Source: Bacteroidota bacterium
Lineage (GTDB): Bacteria; Bacteroidota; Ignavibacteria; UBA10030
Length of the DNA stretch: 5,648 nucleotides
Assembly (NCBI GenBank): GCA_025455125.1
Contig: JALONE010000094.1
Coordinates: 1-5,648, forward strand
Reading direction: 5' to 3'
Position numbers and translations under genes: made by a program. Shown in pieces: positions 1 through 5,648 of this stretch. Each line of letters starts with the position of its first letter. Positions within the stretch are counted from its first letter, which is position 1. The notes below the pieces were generated by a model, which saw nothing but the letters and a program-made list of their open reading frames with translations, was not told the DNA's origin and made no database searches.

Positions 1-163
1 TTGCCGGCTTTTCCCTGATTTTCCTTTGGTACGACAAGAAATTCTCCTGATGGGCTTCACCAATATTGGTAAAAATACCAATATCCGGTCGAATTATTGG
101 TTGAAGAAATTTCATTTCTTTATGTTTGGATATCCCTGCTTCGAAAATGGCCAGTTCAGTTCC
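1..163 (-). CDS. Mur ligase fragment (MurF-like, probably from a MurF/alanine racemase fusion), partial at both ends
   Basis: The minus strand from about 163 down to the window edge encodes about 54 residues with strong Mur ligase character. It contains ELAIFEAGIS, then LQPIIRPDIGIFTNIGEAH, then QENFLSYQRKIREK. The E-x-G-x-S segment followed by TNIGEAH is the central ATPase region of MurC-F ligases, which add amino acids or D-Ala-D-Ala to UDP-MurNAc in the cytoplasm during peptidoglycan synthesis. The wording AIFEAGIS...GEMxxLQPIIxPxIGIFTNIGEAHxENF is, from memory, closest to the bifunctional MurF/alanine racemase proteins of Bacteroidota; that assignment is inference. The frame stays open past 163 only to a stop at 188-190, and recognisable similarity ends near 160, where a plus-strand peptidase gene starts in mid-protein. 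The piece is AT-rich, unlike everything to its right. It continues off the left edge. Confidence is high for a Mur ligase and moderate for the fusion type. Confidence 0.75.
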
Positions 164-1024
164 TTCTTGCAGGACATTGAAAACAACCTACCGCTCGAAC
201 CGAGGTATCGGAATCCCAAGCTCGGCTCAATGGCCCCGATCCGGGTGGTCGACGTCCTGTATTCCGCCGGTGAGGGAAACCGGGGGGTGCAGACGGCCGC
301 GTTCAATCTCCCCAACGACGAGCGCGTCGTTCGCGAGAAGGGGGCAAAGCGCGTCATGCTGAAGAACGTGCAGGAAGCAAAATTCAACAAGGTGCTGAAG
401 CCGATCGCCGCCTCGGTCCTCCCGGAAGCCGCGCTCGCCGACGTCAGTTTCGACGCTTTCTTCACGCACATCCTCGCGCACGAATTGATGCACGGCCTCG
501 GACCGCACGGGATCACCGTGAACGGCAAGAAGACGACCGTGCGTCAGGAGTTGAAGGATCTATATTCCGCGGTCGAAGAAGCAAAGGCCGACGCGATGGG
601 GTTGTTCGCGCTTCAATACTTGATCGACAAGGGATTGGTTGATGGAAGGATGGAACGGGAGATGTACACGACCTTCCTCGCGAGCATGTTCCGTTCCGTC
701 CGGTTCGGCATCAACGAGGCGCACGGCAAGGGAGTCGCGGTGCAGTTTAACCGGTTCATGGACGCGGGCGCGATCAGGTATGATGAGGGAACGAAGAAGT
801 TCTCCGTCGTACCAGAGAAGATCGCAGAAGCGGTTCGGGCACTCACGGGCGACATTCTGTCGCTTCAGGCGGAGGGATCATACGAGAAGGCCAAGGCGTT
901 GCTGGACACGTACGGCGTCATGCGTCCCGCGATGCGCGATGCGTTGAACGGACTCAAGGATGTCCCAGTTGACATTGAACCCCTCTACCCGCTCGCGCCG
1001 AGATACGCGGGGACCATTCGCTGA
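158..1024 (+). CDS. M49 family (dipeptidyl peptidase III-like) zinc metallopeptidase, N-terminally truncated
   Basis: Zinc-dependent peptidase of the bacterial M49-like group, often annotated 'Zn-dependent hydrolase' or 'dipeptidyl-peptidase 3 family'; M49 enzymes release dipeptides from peptide N-termini. The zinc motif HELMH (479-493, followed by GLGPH) supplies two histidines and the catalytic Glu. EEAKAD about 30 residues later supplies the third ligand Glu. Other family blocks present are RNPKLG, APIRVVD, GVQTAAFNLPNDERVV, KRVMLKNVQEAKF, GINEAHGKG and a C-terminal LKDVPVDIEP, so the C-terminus is complete (TGA 1022-1024). Family members run to roughly 550 residues; only about 290 homologous residues remain, beginning near SSFLQDIENNLPLEP at 158-167. 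The frame is open upstream to a TTG at 26, with ATGs at 50 and 122, but those codons are read antisense to the Mur ligase fragment and have no good ribosome site, so I do not accept them as the native start. Any export signal would be in the lost part. The next gene starts 7 bases after the stop. Confidence 0.85.
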   Translation, partial: SSFLQDIENNLPLEPRYRNPKLGSMAPIRVVDVLYSAGEGNRGVQTAAFNLPNDERVVREKGAKRVMLKNVQEAKFNKVLKPIAASVLPEAALADVSFDAFFTHILAHELMHGLGPHGITVNGKKTTVRQELKDLYSAVEEAKADAMGLFALQYLIDKGLVDGRMEREMYTTFLASMFRSVRFGINEAHGKGVAVQFNRFMDAGAIRYDEGTKKFSVVPEKIAEAVRALTGDILSLQAEGSYEKAKALLDTYGVMRPAMRDALNGLKDVPVDIEPLYPLAPRYAGTIR

Positions 1025-1028
1025 GGAA
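1022..1028 (+). promoter_or_regulatory. Ribosome binding site of the DUF192 gene, overlapping the M49 stop codon
   Basis: TGAGGAA contains a GAGGA Shine-Dalgarno core that overlaps the TGA stop of the peptidase gene. It lies about 4-6 bases before the ATG at 1032. This supports 1032 as the start rather than the in-frame upstream codon at 960, and suggests translational coupling of the two genes. Confidence 0.65.
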
Positions 1029-1031
1029 TCC

Positions 1032-1559
1032 ATGAGCAAGCAGAAGAAACACCATCCCGAACAGAAGCACACGAAGCGCCGCTGGCCCGTGGCGGTCGTG
1101 GCCATCGTCGTGGTGACAGGAATCCTTCTCATGATACTTCCTCAGAAGCACAGCGACAACTCCGGGACCGGACCGTTGTTCAAGAAGGATGGAACCGTTA
1201 CGGTCTTCCGGGCGGACGGTTCGAGCGCAGTGACACTCGACGTCGAGATCGCGGAAACGCCACAGAAGCGTCAGGATGGACTGATGGGACGTCCAACATT
1301 GGGGGAATTGCAGGGGATGTACTTCATCTTTGAATACGAGCAGCCGCTTGGGTTCTGGATGAAGAACACGATCATCCCCCTTGACATATTCTTCATCAGC
1401 GCATCCGGCACGATCACCACGATCCACCGGAACACGACCCCGTACTCGGAGGAGACCTACGCGGCAAAGGAGCCGGGACAATTCGTCCTGGAGACGAACG
1501 CCGGAATCGCCGACAAGTACGGGATCGTCGAAGGCGACAAGGTCAGACTGCATCGGTAG
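1032..1559 (+). CDS. DUF192 (UPF0127) family protein with an N-terminal membrane anchor
   Basis: 175-residue protein of the DUF192 family, whose biochemical role is not established; members are small, often exported beta-rich domains. A very basic, His/Lys-rich N-terminus (residues 1-17) precedes a single hydrophobic segment (about 18-36, WPVAVVAIVVVTGILLMIL). This predicts either a signal anchor or an uncleaved signal peptide, with the domain outside the cytoplasm. The DUF192 domain (about 55-175) shows all the hallmarks: an E-x-A-x-T-P-x-x-R-x-x-GLMGR stretch at 72-87, GMYFIF at 95-100, FWMKNTIIPLDIFFI at 108-122, and PGQFVLETNAG followed by a GIVEGD end. The start at 1032 is supported by a GAGGA ribosome site; an in-frame codon at 960 would put 24 extra residues inside the peptidase gene with no ribosome site. 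It sits 7 bases after the M49 stop, so the two are probably co-transcribed, but no functional link is known. A candidate terminator follows. Confidence 0.88.
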   Translation: MSKQKKHHPEQKHTKRRWPVAVVAIVVVTGILLMILPQKHSDNSGTGPLFKKDGTVTVFRADGSSAVTLDVEIAETPQKRQDGLMGRPTLGELQGMYFIFEYEQPLGFWMKNTIIPLDIFFISASGTITTIHRNTTPYSEETYAAKEPGQFVLETNAGIADKYGIVEGDKVRLHR

Positions 1560-1561
1560 TG

Positions 1562-1581
1562 GGACAAGCTTCAGCTTGTCC
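1562..1581. repeat. Perfect inverted repeat just after the DUF192 stop
   Basis: GGACAAGCTTCAGCTTGTCC is a perfect 9-base inverted repeat around a TC centre, realistically an 8-bp stem with a TTCA loop. It starts 3 bases after the TAG stop and is not followed by a T-run, so on its own it is a poor intrinsic terminator. It may be an mRNA 3'-end stabilising hairpin or one copy of a dispersed REP-like repeat; the window has only this copy. Confidence 0.6.
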
Positions 1582-1595
1582 AGATGATAAATAAG

Positions 1596-1636
1596 AAGGG
1601 ACGCGTTGCGAAGAAAAGCAACGCGTCCCTTTGCTT
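1596..1636. terminator. Bidirectional rho-independent terminator between convergent genes
   Basis: A perfect 14-bp stem, AAGGGACGCGTTGC (1596-1609) with GCAACGCGTCCCTT (1618-1631), encloses an 8-base A-rich loop. On the plus strand it is followed by TTGCTTT; read on the minus strand it is followed by a T-rich TTCTTATTTATC. It lies between the DUF192 gene (plus) and the OPT transporter gene (minus), about 23 bases beyond the latter's stop, so it is well placed to end transcription from both sides. Confidence 0.85.
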
Positions 1637-1653
1637 TGTACACTGAAACGGGT

Positions 1654-3654
1654 CTATTCCGGCTTACCGCGCATCGTATCCCACAGCGCATACGCGAACA
1701 GCAGTGCGAACATCGCCAATCCCGTGATCTCGCCATTCGCCGATTCCGCCCAGTGGGTATTGAACCAATCGACGTAACCGAATGCCCACTGCTGGTCCAT
1801 GAACTTCAGGAACGCGTTGAAGACGCCCATCAACGCGCCGCCGGCGATGAAGCCCGAGGCGATGAGCATGCCGCGCTGGAAGCGCGCGTTGTTCAGCTTC
1901 TCGTCCTTTTTCCGCGAAGACACCAACCATGCGATGAATCCGCCGAAGAGCAGCGGCGTGTTCAATTCCTGCGGGATGTACATGCCAAGCGCGAACGCCA
2001 ACGGCGGGACCTTCAGAACCACGAGCAGGAGCGCGATGACCGCACCGACCAGATAGAGCACCCACGGCGTCGGGGCATTCGACATCAGCGGCTTAATGAC
2101 CGCCGCCATCGCATTGGCCTGCGGAGCGACCAGCGCATCCTTCCCCGTGAATCCGTACGCCTCGTTCAGGACGAGAATGACGCCACCGACCGTCGCGGCG
2201 GAGATCAGAACGCCGAGGAATTTCCAGGTTTCCTGCTTCTTCGGCGTCGTGCCCATCCAGTATCCGATCTTCAGGTCCGTGATGAATCCCCCCGCGACGG
2301 AAAGCGCCGTGCAGACCACGCCGCCGATGATCATGGCGATGAGGATTCCCGTATCGCCGCTGATGCCCACCTGCCACAACACAAGCGACGACAGGATGAG
2401 CGTCATCAGCGTCATGCCAGAGACCGGATTTGTTCCGACGATCGCGATCGCGTTCGCCGCCACGGTCGTGAAGAGGAACGAGATGACGATCACGATGAGC
2501 AGGCCGATGAGCGCGTGCACGAGATTGAAGACGACCGAGCCCTGGAAGAAGACAAAGATGAGAAGTGCCGTCAGCAGGATGAGCATCACGATCCACAACA
2601 TCTTGATGTCCGTTTGTGTCCGCGGCAGTCCGGCCTCTTCCGATTCCTTGCGGAGGAAGATCTCGTGATAGGCCAGCTTGAATGCCCCCGCGATGATCTT
2701 CGAGGACCGGATGATGCCGATGACCCCCGCCATCGCGATGCCGCCGATGCCGATCTGCCGCACGTAGGTTCGGAAGATATCCTCAGGCGACATCTGCGCG
2801 ATGAGCATCGTGGCCGTCGGTCCGATCTGAACCGTCAAATGCTGACCGAACTCATACACGAGCGGAACGAGAACGAACCAGGAGAGGAACGAGCCCGCCG
2901 CGATGATGGCGGCATACTTCAGTCCGACGATATACCCGAGCCCGAACACCATCGCCGACACGTTGACCTTGAACACCAGCTTCAGTTTGTCGGAGAGGTC
3001 GGCGCCCCATGTGAACATCCGCGTGGTGATGACCTCGGACCACCAGCCGAACGCGCTGAACGCAAAGTCGAACAATCCGCCGATGAGGCCGCTGACGGCG
3101 AGGACGGCCGCCTGCTTTCCTCCCTTTTCGCCTGCGACAAGGATCTCTGTCGTAGCCGTCGCTTCGGGGAACGGGAGCTTTCCGTGCATGTCCTTCACGA
3201 AGTACTTCCGGAACGGGATCATGAAGAGAATGCCGAGGAATCCGCCGAGCGCGGAGGCCATGAACATCTGGAAGTAACTCGGGGGAAGGGCGAGGATGTA
3301 CAACGCAGGAATGGTGAAGATCGCGCCGGCCACAATGACGCCGGAGCTCGCGCCGATGGATTGGATGATCACATTCTGTCCCAGCGCTCCCTTCTTCCCG
3401 GCAAGTCCGGAAATGCCGACGGCGAGGATGGCGATGGGAATCGCGGCCTCAAAGACCTGTCCGATCTTCAGACCGGAATACGCCGCCGCGGCGGAGAACA
3501 GCACCGCCATGATCAATCCCCAAAAGACGGACCATGGCGTCACCTCGTCGTACGTCTTGTCCGCCGCCATGATCGGCTTGTATTCCTCGCCGGGCTTTAG
3601 TTCCTTGTAGGCATTATCCGGCAAACCGCTTGACGCAAGCGATTGGTGTTCCAT
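1654..3654 (-). CDS. OPT family oligopeptide transporter
   Basis: 666-residue polytopic inner-membrane protein of the OPT (oligopeptide transporter/YSL-related) superfamily, which imports small peptides or, in some branches, metal-chelate complexes by proton coupling. Most of the length is hydrophobic, with many membrane segments; I did not count them precisely. Family landmarks are GLKIGQVFEA at 61-70, NVIIQSIGASSG at 94-105, AIFTIPALYI at 111-120, LPFPEATATTEIL at 160-172 (compare the bacterial LPFPEGTAxAEVL motif), IVGTNPVSGMTLMTLIL at 405-421, the ALGMYIPQELNTP stretch at 555-567 and SGFIAGGALMGV at 600-611. The length is normal and both ends look complete. The ATG at 3652-3654 has a good GAAGGAG ribosome site (3660-3666) about 5 bases upstream. 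It is the last gene of the minus-strand operon, 18 bases after the peptidase T stop, which favours peptides as substrate (inference). Substrate cannot be read from the sequence; glutathione, peptide or metal-chelate transport are all possible. Confidence 0.92.
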   Translation of the reverse strand: MEHQSLASSGLPDNAYKELKPGEEYKPIMAADKTYDEVTPWSVFWGLIMAVLFSAAAAYSGLKIGQVFEAAIPIAILAVGISGLAGKKGALGQNVIIQSIGASSGVIVAGAIFTIPALYILALPPSYFQMFMASALGGFLGILFMIPFRKYFVKDMHGKLPFPEATATTEILVAGEKGGKQAAVLAVSGLIGGLFDFAFSAFGWWSEVITTRMFTWGADLSDKLKLVFKVNVSAMVFGLGYIVGLKYAAIIAAGSFLSWFVLVPLVYEFGQHLTVQIGPTATMLIAQMSPEDIFRTYVRQIGIGGIAMAGVIGIIRSSKIIAGAFKLAYHEIFLRKESEEAGLPRTQTDIKMLWIVMLILLTALLIFVFFQGSVVFNLVHALIGLLIVIVISFLFTTVAANAIAIVGTNPVSGMTLMTLILSSLVLWQVGISGDTGILIAMIIGGVVCTALSVAGGFITDLKIGYWMGTTPKKQETWKFLGVLISAATVGGVILVLNEAYGFTGKDALVAPQANAMAAVIKPLMSNAPTPWVLYLVGAVIALLLVVLKVPPLAFALGMYIPQELNTPLLFGGFIAWLVSSRKKDEKLNNARFQRGMLIASGFIAGGALMGVFNAFLKFMDQQWAFGYVDWFNTHWAESANGEITGLAMFALLFAYALWDTMRGKPE

Positions 3655-3658
3655 ACGT

Positions 3659-3666
3659 TCTCCTTC
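3659..3666 (-). promoter_or_regulatory. Ribosome binding site of the OPT transporter gene
   Basis: On the minus strand GAAGGAGA lies about 4-5 bases before the ATG at 3654, inside the 18-base gap after the peptidase T stop. It is the strongest Shine-Dalgarno site of the operon and fixes the transporter start. Confidence 0.75.
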
Positions 3667-3672
3667 TTCGAA

Positions 3673-5040
3673 TCAATGAACAGAATCGACCCACACGCGA
3701 AGCGTCTCGAGCACGGTCTGCACGGAACGCTCCATCCCCTGTACTGAAACCCATTCATGAATGCTGTGCGCATTCTCTCCCCCCGTGAAGACATTCGGCG
3801 TCGGAAGCCCCGCTTCCGTCAGGTCCGAGCCATCCGTCCCGCCACGCACCGGCGCCCAGTAGGGGTTCGCACCGGCTCGCCGCGCACCTTCGAACAGATA
3901 GTTGGCTACGCGGGGATCCTCGGCGATCTTGTCGGCCATGTTCCTGTATGACTTCTTCACGTCAACCGTTATCACCGCCTTTGGATACATCGTCCGGACC
4001 TGCTGCACGGCGAGCTCGACGGTCCTTTTCAATGAGTCGAGCCGTTCCGTTTGAAAATGTCGGAAGAGCATTCGGATGCGCGCCTCTCCCACATCTCCCG
4101 TCATTTCGTGCGGGTGGACGAAGGGCTGATATCCGTCGGTCGTCTCGGGGGCCAGATCCTTCGGCAATCGTGAGACGATCTCAGCCGCAACGCGCATCGC
4201 ATTCACCATGACGCCTTTCGCATCCCCCGGATGGGTGTCGCGTCCCGTCACGGTCACGACGCAGCTGTTCGCGCTGAACGTTTCTTTGTTCAGTTCTCCT
4301 GTCGTCCCTCCATCGATCGTATACGCGAACTGCGCACCGAAGCGCTTCAGGTCGAAGTGCCTCGTCCCCGCATCGACCTCTTCATCCGGCGTGAAGCAGA
4401 TCTTCACGTCGCCGTGCAGGAAGGACGGATCCTTCATCAGGCGTTCCACAGCCGTCATGATGATCGCACACCCGGCTTTGTCGTCCGCTCCAAGGAGGGT
4501 CGTTCCGTCGGTCGTGACGATGGTCGTTCCGACGAGCGGCCGAAGCTTGGGATTCTCTGCTGCGCGCAACGGTTTTGCGGGATTGCCGGGGAGAACGATG
4601 TCCCCGCCCGGATACGCTGTGATCACCTGCGGCTTGACATTCGTCCCGGTCACGTCGGGTGATGTGTCGACGTGCGCGATCAGGCCGACGGCAGGGACCG
4701 CTGTTCGTGCAGGATGAGACGCGGGAAGATTCGACGGAATGGATGCATAGACGTACCCATACTCATCGAGTACCACCTCGGTGACACCGAGATCCCGGAG
4801 TTCCCAGACGAGCAGGCGCGAGAGGTCGAGTTGTTTAGCAGTGCTGGGTGTGGTTTCAGCGTCCGGCTGCGACTGCGTGTCAATGACGACATACCGCAGA
4901 AAGCGACTTAGAACGGAGTCGGCGATGGACCGCGATGGGAGGGCCAACACCGCCTGCGACAGGAGAAGCAGGACCGCAGCAGCAGAATACAGCCGCAGTC
5001 CCGTCTTGCTTGCACTCGCACCGCCGGCGAAGAGACGCAT
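3673..5040 (-). CDS. pepT: Peptidase T (tripeptide aminopeptidase, M20B), predicted exported
   Basis: 455-residue M20B peptidase; peptidase T removes the N-terminal residue from tripeptides using two zinc ions. Metal-site motifs are all present: HVDTSPD (H123, D125), LLGADDKAG (D186/D187), TPDEEV (E220 catalytic, E221), TIDGG (D243) and GGENAHSIHEW (H425). The lid domain (about 255-375) has GRDTHPGDAKGVMVN, LFRHF and KSYRNM; RGGTDGSDLT (399-408) is also conserved. E. coli PepT is about 410 residues and starts at the equivalent of about residue 40 here. The extra N-terminus has basic residues followed by SAAAVLLLLSQAVLA (19-33), a plausible signal peptide cleaved after A33 or nearby. The start is 4 bases beyond the TAG of an upstream paralogue and has only a weak AAAAGG about 12 bases away, so translational coupling is likely. 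A GTG at codon 31 would give a cytoplasmic form but has no ribosome site either. Relative to E. coli PepT and its neighbour, NYHxK is changed to NAHSI and RDF to RHF, hinting at altered specificity. Confidence 0.93.
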   Translation of the reverse strand: MRLFAGGASASKTGLRLYSAAAVLLLLSQAVLALPSRSIADSVLSRFLRYVVIDTQSQPDAETTPSTAKQLDLSRLLVWELRDLGVTEVVLDEYGYVYASIPSNLPASHPARTAVPAVGLIAHVDTSPDVTGTNVKPQVITAYPGGDIVLPGNPAKPLRAAENPKLRPLVGTTIVTTDGTTLLGADDKAGCAIIMTAVERLMKDPSFLHGDVKICFTPDEEVDAGTRHFDLKRFGAQFAYTIDGGTTGELNKETFSANSCVVTVTGRDTHPGDAKGVMVNAMRVAAEIVSRLPKDLAPETTDGYQPFVHPHEMTGDVGEARIRMLFRHFQTERLDSLKRTVELAVQQVRTMYPKAVITVDVKKSYRNMADKIAEDPRVANYLFEGARRAGANPYWAPVRGGTDGSDLTEAGLPTPNVFTGGENAHSIHEWVSVQGMERSVQTVLETLRVWVDSVH

Positions 5041-5044
5041 AAGG

Positions 5045-5648
5045 CTAGCGCGCCTTTTCGGTCCAGATCTGCATTAGCTGAACGACCGTGTCGACCGACT
5101 TCTCCATCCCCCACACCGACACCCATTCACGCTTGCTATGATAATTCGCTCCACCGGTGAAGATGTTTGGCGTCGGCAGGCCGTCCGCCGTCAGCCGCGA
5201 GCCATCCGTGCCGCCGCGAATGGGCTTCCACACCGGATCCATCCCCGCTCGTTTGGCCGCTTCGAACAGATACTCGATGACTCGCGGATCCTTTTCAACG
5301 CCTTCGCGCATGTTGCGGTACGATTCGATGATCTGCATCTCGATCTTCGCCTTCGGATACATCGTCTGCACCTCGGCGACCACCTGTTCCACGATCTTCC
5401 TAAGCTCGTCCAATCCTTTCGTTTCGAAATCACGGAACAGAATCTTGATCGACGATTTGCCCACTCCGCCTTCAAGGACGTACGGATGGATGTAGGGCTC
5501 GTATCCCTCAGTCGTCTCAGGGGCCATGTTCTTCGGCAGGCGCGCGATGATGTCCGCGATGACCCGGACCGAATTCACCATGATGTTCTTCGCCGTTCCG
5601 GGATGGATGTCGCGTCCATGCACCGTCACGATGCAGGTGTTGGCGCTG
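5045..5648 (-). CDS. pepT: Second peptidase T paralogue (M20B), 5' end beyond the window
   Basis: The C-terminal 200 residues of another peptidase T; the frame runs to the right edge with no start inside, beginning SANTCIVTVHGRDIHPG. The visible part covers the lid domain and the C-terminal part of the catalytic domain: GRDIHPGTAKNIMVN, LPKNMAPETTEGYEPY, ILFRDFE, IESYRNM, RGGTDGSRLT, GLPTPNIFTGG and NYHSKREW. It retains the last zinc-ligand histidine, the substrate-binding RDF arginine and the NYHxK pattern of E. coli PepT, so it looks like the more canonical of the pair. The other zinc ligands lie off the edge. A gap-free hand alignment with the downstream paralogue gives about 114 of 200 identical residues (57%), so this is an old tandem duplication or two acquisitions, not a recent copy. 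The TAG at 5045-5047 is 4 bases before the next gene's ATG, which places both in one operon. Whether it has a signal peptide cannot be seen. Confidence 0.93.
   Translation of the reverse strand, partial: SANTCIVTVHGRDIHPGTAKNIMVNSVRVIADIIARLPKNMAPETTEGYEPYIHPYVLEGGVGKSSIKILFRDFETKGLDELRKIVEQVVAEVQTMYPKAKIEMQIIESYRNMREGVEKDPRVIEYLFEAAKRAGMDPVWKPIRGGTDGSRLTADGLPTPNIFTGGANYHSKREWVSVWGMEKSVDTVVQLMQIWTEKAR

Noticed and set aside
3..50. Plus-strand reading AGFSLIFLWYDKKFS ending in a TGA that overlaps the ATG at 50, as the end of an upstream gene
   Set aside because: It is antisense to the recognisable Mur ligase reading, and 15 residues carry no family signal.
59..84. Hairpin ATATTGGTA-AAAA-TACCAATAT overlapping a 12-bp palindrome ACCAATATTGGT
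   Set aside because: The bases are fully explained as minus-strand codons for D-I-G-I-F-T-N-I-G in the Mur ligase motif, where repeated I-G codons create the symmetry by chance.
26..157. N-terminal extension of the M49 gene from TTG 26, ATG 50 or ATG 122
   Set aside because: These codons run antisense to the Mur ligase fragment, match no part of an M49 protein that I recognise, and have no convincing ribosome site. The peptidase similarity starts near 158-167.
960..1031. Earlier start for the DUF192 gene at 960
   Set aside because: It would overlap the conserved C-terminus of the M49 protein and lacks a ribosome site; ATG 1032 has GAGGA just upstream and is followed by a typical basic-then-hydrophobic anchor.
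1606..3600. 664-codon plus-strand open frame opposite the OPT transporter
   Set aside because: Its product is an Arg/Asp/Glu/His-rich string without domains, as expected for the antisense of a hydrophobic GC-rich gene. The minus-strand OPT protein has clear family motifs and a good ribosome site.
4208..4717. Plus-strand open frames opposite peptidase T
   Set aside because: Low-complexity antisense translations with no recognisable family; the minus strand carries a complete M20B protein across the same bases.

Overview
This is a bacterial window with ordinary peptide-metabolism genes in a GC-rich background, plus a foreign-looking 5' edge. The genome is not identifiable with confidence. The main body (about 160-5648) is GC-rich, and its gene set (M49-like zinc peptidase, membrane-anchored DUF192 protein, OPT transporter, exported-looking peptidase T) fits a Gram-negative heterotroph, possibly in or near the Bacteroidota/Ignavibacteriota group. 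That placement is inference.

Layout, left to right. (1) Bases 1 to about 160 are AT-rich (about 28% GC in 61-120, against about 72% in 241-300, hand counts). On the minus strand they encode an internal piece of a Mur ligase resembling the MurF part of Bacteroidota MurF/alanine racemase fusions. (2) At about 155-167 this stops and a plus-strand M49 (dipeptidyl peptidase III-like) gene begins in mid-protein, with its N-terminal part missing. The two gene fragments abut in opposite orientation, so the left edge looks like a chimeric join (assembly or amplification artefact) or a real rearrangement. (3) A DUF192 protein follows the M49 gene closely on the plus strand. (4) A short convergent intergenic region (1560-1653) holds two hairpins, one a strong candidate bidirectional terminator. 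(5) The rest is a minus-strand operon, transcribed from the right edge leftwards: a peptidase T (C-terminal part only), a second complete peptidase T paralogue with a predicted signal peptide, and an OPT-family transporter.

The minus-strand operon reads as a peptide-use module: two related M20B tripeptidases, at least one apparently exported, beside a peptide (or metal-chelate) importer. I found no CRISPR array, tRNA, rRNA, insertion sequence or clearly undescribed system. The points most worth a second look are the join near position 160 and the tandem, divergent peptidase T genes with one predicted to be secreted.
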